From assembly GCA_018971455.1 (NCBI GenBank), contig JAGXAV010000040.1:1-10059 (forward strand): DNA of 10,059 nucleotides. The letters run 5' to 3'. The notes below the pieces were generated by a model. It saw only the letters and a list, made by a program, of their open reading frames with translations, did not search any database and was not told the DNA's origin. A program made the translations under genes and the position numbers. Numbering within the stretch: position 1 is the stretch's first letter; each line of letters starts with the position of its first letter. This stretch comes from Rhodospirillales bacterium. GTDB taxonomy: Bacteria; Pseudomonadota; Alphaproteobacteria; Acetobacterales; Acetobacteraceae. Below, one piece after another: positions 1 through 4,845 of the stretch.

Positions 1-722
1 GTCACGCCGAGGCAGCCGAAGCGCTTCTCGGTCATGGTCAGCAGGGCGGCGGCCATCGGGGTGGCCGAGGGGGCGAGGGGCAGGGCGTCCGGGCCGTGCA
101 TCAGGTCGCGCACCCGGCGCAGCCTTGCGCCCAGCTTGCCGCCCGGGTGGAACTGGCGGAAATCCGCCGCGCCGAAGCCGCGCCGCGTCAGCAGGGCCAC
201 GGCCAGCGCGTCGCCGAGGGCGAGCTGCATCGTGGTGCTGGTGGTCGGCGCGAGGCCCATCGGGCAGGCCTCCCGCGCCGGCGGCAGGATCAGCGCGACG
301 TCGGCCGCCCCGGCCAGCGCGCTGCCGGCACGCGCGGTGATGCCGATCAGCGGGAGGGCGAAGCGCCTCGTATGGGCGATCAGGTCGGCGAGCTCGGTCG
401 TCTCGCCGGAATTGGACAGCGCCAGCACCGCATCGCCGGCGACGATCATGCCGAGATCGCCGTGCGAGGCCTCCGCGGGGTGGACGAACAGCGCCGGCGT
501 GCCGGTGGAGGCCAGGGTGGCGGCGATCTTGCGCGCCACATGGCCGGACTTGCCCATGCCCGAGACCACCACGCGCCCGGTCGTCGCATCGAGCAGATCG
601 ACGGCGCGGAGGAAGCCTTCGTCCAGCGCCTCGGCCAGGGCGCGCAGCCCGGCGGCCTCGGTATCGAGCACGGTGCGGGCGACGTCGAGATCGGTGGACA
701 GGCGCGCGGGTGCGGCGGTCAT
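1..722 (-). CDS. kdsD: Arabinose-5-phosphate isomerase, KdsD/KpsF/GutQ family (3' part beyond the window)
   Basis: Cytosolic sugar-phosphate isomerase that interconverts D-ribulose 5-phosphate and D-arabinose 5-phosphate, the first step towards Kdo of lipopolysaccharide. The first 240 residues are visible. They hold a SIS domain with GMGKSG at 55-60 (K58 matches the conserved lysine), PAEASHGDLG around 82-91 (H87), SNSGET at 103-108, a PTTST motif and HPGGKLG at 192-198 (H192). These correspond to the key Lys and His positions of the E. coli enzyme. A CBS region begins near VRDLMH at about 203 and is cut by the window edge; the family is usually about 320-330 residues. The ATG at 722 has GGAG seven bases upstream (730-733). 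It lies 94 nt downstream of rnd on the same strand, so co-transcription is possible. In many alphaproteobacteria lptC, lptA, lptB and rpoN follow (from memory). The family call is secure; KdsD rather than a paralogue such as KpsF or GutQ is inferred from context. Confidence 0.95.
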   Translation of the reverse strand, partial: MTAAPARLSTDLDVARTVLDTEAAGLRALAEALDEGFLRAVDLLDATTGRVVVSGMGKSGHVARKIAATLASTGTPALFVHPAEASHGDLGMIVAGDAVLALSNSGETTELADLIAHTRRFALPLIGITARAGSALAGAADVALILPPAREACPMGLAPTTSTTMQLALGDALAVALLTRRGFGAADFRQFHPGGKLGARLRRVRDLMHGPDALPLAPSATPMAAALLTMTEKRFGCLGV

Positions 723-752
723 GCGGCGGCTCCGGGGCGGCGGCCCCCGAAG

Positions 753-782
753 GCTCTAGGCGGTGGGGGGCGTGGCGGTCAA
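753..782 (-). promoter_or_regulatory. Candidate sigma-70-type promoter for kdsD
   Basis: On the minus strand there is TTGACC (plus positions 777-782), an 18-base spacer, then TAGAGC (753-758). The -35 matches the TTGACA consensus at five of six positions and sits in a locally A/T-rich patch; the -10 matches only at three. Transcription would start about 24 nt before the kdsD ATG. It would give kdsD its own promoter in the rnd-kdsD gap. The weak -10 keeps confidence low. Confidence 0.3.
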
Positions 783-816
783 TTTAACCTTGCGACAGGC
801 AGGGTTGCGCGGCCCG

Positions 817-1452
817 TCAATGGGCAAAGATGTCGGGATCTTCCCAGCCGAGGATATCGAGCCGGCCGCGTGCCGGCAGGAAGGCGAAGCAGGCCTCGGC
901 GAGGTCCTGGCGGCCCTCGCGGGCGAGCAGGGCATCGAGCCTGGCCCATAGCGCATGCAGGTGCAGCACGTCGGAGGCGGCATAGGCGAGCTGGTCGGAG
1001 GTCAGCTCGACGGCGCCCCAGTCGGAGGTCTGTTGCTGCTTGGACAGCTCGACGCCGAGCAGTTCGCGGCAGAGATCCTTCAGCCCGTGGCGGTCGGTGA
1101 AGGTGCGCACCAGCTTGGCGGCGATCTTGGTGCATTTCACCGGTGCCACCGTGATGCCCAGCGCGTGCTGCAGGACGGCGACGTCGAAGCGGGCGAAATG
1201 CATCAGCTTGGTCACGCCGGGGTCGGCCAGCAGGCGCTTGAGATTGGGGCAGTCCGCGCCGCGCCCGCCGAGGGCGGGGGGCACGATCTGGACCATGTGG
1301 GCCTGGCCGTCGCCGGCGGAGAGCTGGACCAGGCAGAGCCGGTCGCGCCGCGGGTCGAGCCCCATCGTTTCGGTGTCAACGGCGACGACGCCGCCGAGAT
1401 CGAGACCCTCGGGCAGGTCGCCGCGGTGCAGGTGGAGAGTGGCGTTGGCCAT
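817..1452 (-). CDS. rnd: Ribonuclease D, short form without HRDC domain
   Basis: 3'-5' exoribonuclease of the DEDDy family, which trims 3' ends of tRNA precursors and other small RNAs in the cytosol. The 211-residue protein has the three exonuclease motifs: VDTET with D26 and E28 (Exo I), HFARFD with D90 (Exo II), and YAASD with Y157 and D161 (Exo III). These supply the four acidic metal ligands and the tyrosine. The HRDC domains of the roughly 375-residue E. coli enzyme are absent, as in other short alphaproteobacterial homologues. The start is uncertain. ATG 1452 gives the usual N-terminus but its nearest GAGG (1468-1471) is 15 nt away. The in-frame ATG at 1473 adds seven residues, lies 2 nt past the tRNA 3' end and has no ribosome site, so it would be almost leaderless after tRNA processing. 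A longer open frame reaches into the tRNA gene and is rejected for that reason. Confidence 0.93.
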   Translation of the reverse strand: MANATLHLHRGDLPEGLDLGGVVAVDTETMGLDPRRDRLCLVQLSAGDGQAHMVQIVPPALGGRGADCPNLKRLLADPGVTKLMHFARFDVAVLQHALGITVAPVKCTKIAAKLVRTFTDRHGLKDLCRELLGVELSKQQQTSDWGAVELTSDQLAYAASDVLHLHALWARLDALLAREGRQDLAEACFAFLPARGRLDILGWEDPDIFAH

Positions 1453-1475
1453 GAACTGCGTGACCGACCTCATGC

Positions 1476-1562
1476 TGGTGCCCAGGAGAAGACTCGAACT
1501 TCCACGACCTTGCGGCCACAGGTACCTGAAACCTGCGCGTCTACCAATTCCGCCACCTGGGC
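1476..1562 (-). tRNA. tRNA-Leu (anticodon CAG), CCA encoded
   Basis: The minus strand folds as a complete class II tRNA. The acceptor stem is GCCCAGG paired with CCTGGGC (1556-1562 with 1480-1486), followed by discriminator A (1479) and an encoded CCA (1476-1478). The anticodon stem is CAGGT/ACCTG around the loop TTCAGGT, which places anticodon CAG at plus positions 1526-1528. A long variable arm (GGCC-GCAA-GGTC) is present, as expected for leucine tRNAs, and the T arm is GGAAG-TTCGAGT-CTTCT. It reads CUG, which appears to be the dominant leucine codon in this GC-rich genome. It lies directly upstream of rnd on the same strand. Confidence 0.97.
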
Positions 1563-1589
1563 AAAGCATGGGGTATGCGGTGGGCGGGC

Positions 1590-1618
1590 GATGTAACGCC
1601 CGGGGGGCCTGCCGTCAA
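1590..1618 (-). promoter_or_regulatory. Candidate sigma-70-type promoter for tRNA-Leu (and rnd)
   Basis: On the minus strand TTGACG (plus 1613-1618) is followed by a 17-base spacer and TACATC (1590-1595). The -35 is five of six to consensus; the -10 is only three of six. The predicted start lies about 20 nt before the mature tRNA 5' end. The bases just after the -10 are almost all G or C (GCCCGCCC), like the GC-rich discriminator of stringently controlled stable-RNA promoters. The -10 is also enclosed by a small inverted repeat, GGGCG-N6-CGCCC (1586-1601). Confidence 0.45.
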
Positions 1619-1649
1619 CCCGCCGCGGCAATGAGGCCCACGAACTGCC

Positions 1650-1678
1650 TTGAGGGGGCGCGAGGCTGGGCATATCAA
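1650..1678 (+). promoter_or_regulatory. Candidate promoter of the NDUFA9-like gene
   Basis: TTGAGG (1650-1655), a 17-base spacer and TATCAA (1673-1678) match the sigma-70 pattern at four of six positions each. The start point would be near 1685, giving a leader of about 20 nt that contains the AAGGAG ribosome site at 1693-1698. It is divergent from the tRNA-Leu promoter, with about 30 bp between the two -35 boxes. Confidence 0.45.
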
Positions 1679-1704
1679 GGCGGCGCAGGAGCAAGGAGCA
1701 GAAG

Positions 1705-2655
1705 ATGACGACGCGCAGCGTGGCGACGGTGTTCGGCGGGTCGGGCTTCATCGGCCGCTACGTGGTCAAGCGGCTGGCGGCCGCGGGGCACGTGGTGCGG
1801 GTGGCGGTGCGTGATCCGGAGGCCGCTCTGTTCCTCAAGCCGATGGGCGGGGTTGGGCAGATCGTGCCGCTGCACGCGCCGCTCGGCGACCCGGCCTCGG
1901 TGGCGCGCGCGGTCGCGGGGGCGGGGCTGGTGGTCAATCTGGTCGGCATCCTGGCCGAGCGGCGGGCAGGCGATTTCCGCCGCGTCCATGCCGAGGGGGC
2001 GGGGCTGGTGGCGCGCGCGGCGGCCGAGGCGGGCACGTCGCGGCTGGTGCATGTTTCGGCGATCGGCGCCGACCCGGCGGCCGCCAGCCTGTATGCGCGC
2101 AGCAAGGGCGAGGGCGAGGCGCTGGTGCGCGCGGCGTTTCCGCGGGCGGCCATCCTGCGCCCGTCGATCGTGTTCGGGCCGGAGGACGGGTTCTTCAACC
2201 GGTTTGCGGCGCTGGCGCAGATCTCGCCGATCATGCCGGTGATCTGCGGGGCGGCGCGGTTCCAGCCGGTCTATGCCGGCGATGTGGCGGATGCGGTGAT
2301 GGCGGCGCTGACCAGGCCGGAGGCGGCGGGACAGACGTACGAGCTGGGTGGGCCGCGGGTGTGGGCGTTCCGCGAGTTGCTCGCCTACATCCTGGCACAG
2401 ACGCATCGCGGGGCGCGGATGATCGACGTGCCGCTATGGGTGGCGCGGTTGCAGGCGCGGGTGCTGGAACATGTGCCGGGCAAGCCGCTGACCCGCGACC
2501 AGCTGCTGATGCTGGCCCGCGACAATGTGGCGGCGGCGGACATGCCCGGGCTGGCGGCGCTGGGGGTGGTGCCGACGCCGGTTGAGATGGTGGTGCCGGG
2601 CTATGTGCGGCGCTACCGGCCCGGCGGCGGGCCGCGCGAAGTTTATGCGGCATGA
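1705..2655 (+). CDS. NAD(P)-binding atypical SDR, complex I NDUFA9-subunit family
   Basis: A 316-residue member of the extended/atypical short-chain dehydrogenase superfamily, closest by eye to bacterial relatives of the mitochondrial complex I subunit NDUFA9/39 kDa. The N-terminus has the Rossmann nucleotide-binding loop GGSGFIG at 11-17. NLVGIL at 78-83 and HVSAIGA at 116-122 follow, with S118, Y130 and K134 (YARSK) in the places of the SDR catalytic triad. ILRPSIVFGPEDGF and the YAGDVADAV segment near the middle are typical of the family. No signal peptide or membrane segment is evident, so it should be cytosolic or peripheral to the membrane. AAGGAG at 1693-1698, six bases before the ATG, supports the start. 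The substrate is unknown; in bacteria the link to complex I is by homology only, and no nuo gene is in the window. Roles in quinone biosynthesis or as an assembly factor are possible but not shown here. Confidence 0.88.
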   Translation: MTTRSVATVFGGSGFIGRYVVKRLAAAGHVVRVAVRDPEAALFLKPMGGVGQIVPLHAPLGDPASVARAVAGAGLVVNLVGILAERRAGDFRRVHAEGAGLVARAAAEAGTSRLVHVSAIGADPAAASLYARSKGEGEALVRAAFPRAAILRPSIVFGPEDGFFNRFAALAQISPIMPVICGAARFQPVYAGDVADAVMAALTRPEAAGQTYELGGPRVWAFRELLAYILAQTHRGARMIDVPLWVARLQARVLEHVPGKPLTRDQLLMLARDNVAAADMPGLAALGVVPTPVEMVVPGYVRRYRPGGGPREVYAA

Positions 2656-2717
2656 TCGTCCCAATTCGGACCTAATGACAAACCGAAAGGCCAGGCGAGA
2701 GAAAGAGGTCGAGAAAA

Positions 2718-2734
2718 TGTCCGGATAAAGGACA
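2718..2734. repeat. Short perfect inverted repeat (5-bp arms, 7-base loop)
   Basis: TGTCC and GGACA flank the loop GGATAAA. On the minus strand the hairpin is followed by TTTTC, but no minus-strand gene ends here. On the plus strand there is no T run, so it is not a clear terminator for the gene upstream. It could be an operator or a leader hairpin of the glt operon. Confidence 0.35.
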
Positions 2735-2838
2735 GCAATACTTCCGTATCGGCCAAAATCGGACTCGCCATCCATCTCGCAGTTGCGTAAGGATGCGGGC
2801 GCGGCACGGGCGCATGGGGCGCCGGTGCCCGCCTGGCC

Positions 2839-2842
2839 GGAG
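2839..2842 (+). promoter_or_regulatory. Ribosome binding site that fixes the gltD start
   Basis: GGAG lies seven bases before the ATG at 2850. The in-frame ATG at 2793 has no comparable site and would add 19 Arg-rich residues not expected in GltD, so 2850 is preferred. Confidence 0.7.
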
Positions 2843-2849
2843 ACGGAAG

Positions 2850-4286
2850 ATGCCGGATCGCATGCTGCAATTCGTTCGCCTGGAGCAGCAGCCGCCGGCC
2901 AAGCGCGCGGCCGGCGAGCGGCGGGTCGATTTCGACGAGATCTATGCGGAGTTCGACGCCACCGCCGCGGCCGCCCAGGCCAGCCGGTGCAGCCAGTGCG
3001 GCGTGCCGTTCTGCCAGGTGCACTGCCCGCTCTCCAACAACATCCCCGACTGGTTGAAACTGACCGCCGAGGGGCGGCTGGAGGAGGCCTACGAGGCCAG
3101 CTCCGCGACCAATAATTTCCCTGAAATCTGTGGCCGCATCTGCCCGCAGGATCGGCTCTGCGAGGGCAATTGCGTCATCGAGAAGGGGTTCGAGAGCGTG
3201 ACCATCGGCGCCGTCGAGCGCTACATCACCGACACGGCGTTCGAGCGCGGCTGGGTGAAGCCGGTGCGGCCGCGTCACGAGCGGGGGCAGTCCGTCGGCA
3301 TCATCGGTGCGGGGCCGGGCGGGCTGGCGGCGGCCGAGCAGCTGCGCCGGCGCGGCTATCAGGTGGCGGTGTACGACCGCTACGACCGGGTCGGCGGGCT
3401 GATGATCTATGGCATTCCGGGCTTCAAGCTCGAGAAGGACATCGTGCTGCGGCGGTGGAAGCTGCTCGAGGAGGGCGGGGTGCGGTTCCACCTCAACACC
3501 GCCATCGGCGTCGATCTCAGCTTCGCCGATCTGCGCGCGCGCCATGACGCGGTGCTGATCGCCACCGGCGTCTACAAGCCGCGCGACATTGGCGGGCCGG
3601 GGGCGGGGCTGGCGGGCATCGTGCCGGCGATGGACTACCTGACCGCGGCAAACCGCCATGGGCTGGGCGACGACGTGCCTGATTTCACCTCCGGCGCGCT
3701 CGACGCGCGCGGCAAGCGGGTGGTTGTGGTCGGCGGCGGCGACACGGCGATGGATTGCGTGCGCACCGCGGTGCGGCAGGGGGCGGCGTCGGTGCAGTGC
3801 CTCTACCGGCGCGACCGGGCGAACATGCCGGGCTCGCTGCGCGAGGTGAAGAATGCCGAGGAGGAGGGCGTCGAGTTCGTCTGGCTTGCGGCGCCGGAGG
3901 CTTTCCTCGGCGATGATCGCGTGACCGCGGTGCGGGCCGCACGGATGCATCTCGGTCTGCCCGACGCGTCCGGCCGCCAGGCGGTGGAGCGGCTGGAGGA
4001 CAAGGGGTTCACGGTGCCGGCCGATCTGGTGATCAAGGCGCTTGGCTTCGATCCCGAGGATCTGCCCGAGGCGTTCGGCGAGAACGCGCTGAAGGTGTCG
4101 CGCTGGGGCACGCTGTCGGTCGATCGCACCAGTTTCATGACCAGCCTGCCCGGCGTGTTTGCCGCCGGGGATATCGTGCGCGGCGCCTCGCTGGTAGTCT
4201 GGGCCATCCGTGATGGCCGCGACGCGGCCCAGCAGATGGATGCCTTTCTACAACAGACCGCCGCGGTGCCGGCGGCAGCGGAGTGA
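2850..4286 (+). CDS. gltD: Glutamate synthase (NADPH) small (beta) subunit
   Basis: A 478-residue flavoprotein that takes electrons from NADPH through FAD and passes them to the large subunit, allowing GOGAT to convert glutamine plus 2-oxoglutarate to two glutamates. The N-terminal part has eight cysteines in two groups, C47-C50-C55-C59 and C94-C98-C104-C108, expected for the [4Fe-4S] clusters of this family. FAD binding is shown by GAGPGG at 153-158 in a Rossmann loop ending in an acidic residue (VYDRYDRVGG). The NADPH site is shown by GGGDTA at 295-300. The closing FAD motif is AAGD at 438-441 within the VFAAGDIVRG segment. Length agrees with the Azospirillum GltD as I recall it (about 480). 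It is cytosolic. Paralogues of this fold exist (for example PreT/DpdA-like enzymes), but gltB nearby makes GltD the clear choice. The next gene starts 5 nt after the stop, which suggests translational coupling. Confidence 0.96.
   Translation: MPDRMLQFVRLEQQPPAKRAAGERRVDFDEIYAEFDATAAAAQASRCSQCGVPFCQVHCPLSNNIPDWLKLTAEGRLEEAYEASSATNNFPEICGRICPQDRLCEGNCVIEKGFESVTIGAVERYITDTAFERGWVKPVRPRHERGQSVGIIGAGPGGLAAAEQLRRRGYQVAVYDRYDRVGGLMIYGIPGFKLEKDIVLRRWKLLEEGGVRFHLNTAIGVDLSFADLRARHDAVLIATGVYKPRDIGGPGAGLAGIVPAMDYLTAANRHGLGDDVPDFTSGALDARGKRVVVVGGGDTAMDCVRTAVRQGAASVQCLYRRDRANMPGSLREVKNAEEEGVEFVWLAAPEAFLGDDRVTAVRAARMHLGLPDASGRQAVERLEDKGFTVPADLVIKALGFDPEDLPEAFGENALKVSRWGTLSVDRTSFMTSLPGVFAAGDIVRGASLVVWAIRDGRDAAQQMDAFLQQTAAVPAAAE
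4280..4283 (+). promoter_or_regulatory. Ribosome binding site of the DUF2059 gene, inside the end of gltD
   Basis: GGAG lies eight bases before the ATG at 4292 and overlaps the last sense codon of gltD and the first base of its stop region. An alternative GTG at 4283 overlaps the gltD stop (GTGA) but has no good site of its own, and would only add three residues before the signal peptide. Confidence 0.6.
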
Positions 4287-4291
4287 GCAAT

Positions 4292-4822
4292 ATGCGTCGT
4301 ATCACGACTGTTCTGGCGGCCTCGTTGCTCGCCATCGGGGTCGCCCAGGCCCAGACCAATCCCGCGCCCGCGCCGGCCCCCGCGCCGGCGGTGACCGAGG
4401 CGGCGCCGGAGAATCTCGCCGAGGCCACCAAGCTGACCCACATGATCGGGGTGGACAACCAGTCCAAGCAGCTCGTCGCCATCATGCGGGGGCAGATGAT
4501 CCAGCTGGTGATGCGCTCGGGCAACAAGCCGCCCGCCGAGGCGGCGAAGATCGTCGATGACCTGCTGATGCCCGATTTCACCGCCAAGGAAGACCAGCTC
4601 ACGCACGACATCATCAACGTGTGGGCGAGCAATTTCACGCTCGACGACCTCAAGGGGCTGGTCGCCTTCTATGCGACGCCGCTCGGCCAGAAGCTGATCC
4701 ACACCCTGCCCGCGGTGACCCAGCAGGGCATGCAGGCCGGGCAGAGCTGGGGGCAGACGATCTACAAGGCTGCCATCGAGAAGCACAAGGACGAGCTGAT
4801 CGCCCGCGGCCTGAAGTTCTGA
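4292..4822 (+). CDS. Exported DUF2059-type protein between gltD and gltB
   Basis: A 176-residue protein of unknown function. It begins with a typical Sec signal peptide: Arg-Arg at 2-3, a hydrophobic core at about 4-17, and AQA before Q21 as probable signal peptidase I site. There is no lipobox cysteine, so a soluble periplasmic protein is expected. A Pro-Ala repeat (about 24-33) links to the mature helical domain. That domain carries the signature I associate with DUF2059: a hydrophobic helix, then FYATPLGQK at 126-134, then LP-x-VTQQ, with mixed charged helices up to the C-terminal GLKF. The family call is from memory of this signature, not a search. The gene sits 5 nt after gltD and 23 nt before gltB, so it is probably in the glt operon. 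A periplasmic product is not an obvious partner for cytosolic glutamate synthase. The GTG at 4283 is an alternative start. Confidence 0.82.
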   Translation: MRRITTVLAASLLAIGVAQAQTNPAPAPAPAPAVTEAAPENLAEATKLTHMIGVDNQSKQLVAIMRGQMIQLVMRSGNKPPAEAAKIVDDLLMPDFTAKEDQLTHDIINVWASNFTLDDLKGLVAFYATPLGQKLIHTLPAVTQQGMQAGQSWGQTIYKAAIEKHKDELIARGLKF

Positions 4823-4845
4823 GTTTGTTTTGAAGGAGTAGCGGT

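Larger units (their letters stand above)
2656..2849 (+). other. Gene-free leader region upstream of gltD, lower GC than surroundings
   Basis: These 194 bp carry no recognisable gene. Bases 2661-2780 are about 51% G+C by hand count, against about 70% on both sides, as expected of regulatory DNA. Visible elements are a perfect inverted repeat TGTCC-N7-GGACA (2718-2734), another TTCGG-N13-CCGAA (2665-2687), and two similar words (CCAATTCGGAC at 2661, CCAAAATCGGAC at 2753). There are also two tiny reading frames ending at the same TAA: 17 codons from 2675 without a ribosome site, and Met-Ser-Gly from 2717 with AGAGG eight bases upstream. I could not find a convincing sigma-70 or sigma-54 promoter. 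The region probably contains the glt promoter, but this is inferred from position and composition. Confidence 0.5.

Noticed and set aside
96..1100. Plus-strand open frame of 334 codons across kdsD and rnd
   Set aside because: It is the complement of two well-supported minus-strand genes and its product has no family features.
1470..1751. Minus-strand 93-codon frame covering the tRNA-Leu and the divergent promoters
   Set aside because: It includes the tRNA gene; the familiar-looking QVAELVDA and EVRVFSWAPA segments are simply the translated tRNA, a known false ORF.
2617..2634. GC hairpin CGGCCCG-GCGG-CGGGCCG at the end of the NDUFA9-like gene
   Set aside because: It lies inside the coding region and is followed by only three T (GTTTA), so it is not a convincing intrinsic terminator.
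2675..2728. 17-codon ORF (Lys/Arg/Glu-rich) upstream of gltD as a real small gene
   Set aside because: No ribosome binding site before its ATG and no hydrophobic or known leader-peptide pattern; kept only as a note in the leader-region finding.
2656..2849. Possible sigma-54 (-24/-12) promoter for the glt operon
   Set aside because: A GGCAC word exists near 2803, but no GC doublet lies at the required distance, so the TGGCAC-N5-TTGC pattern is not met.
2643..3950. Antisense open frame of 435 codons over the start of gltD and its leader
   Set aside because: Low-complexity translation and full overlap with gltD, whose cofactor motifs are intact. No ribosome site or promoter was seen.
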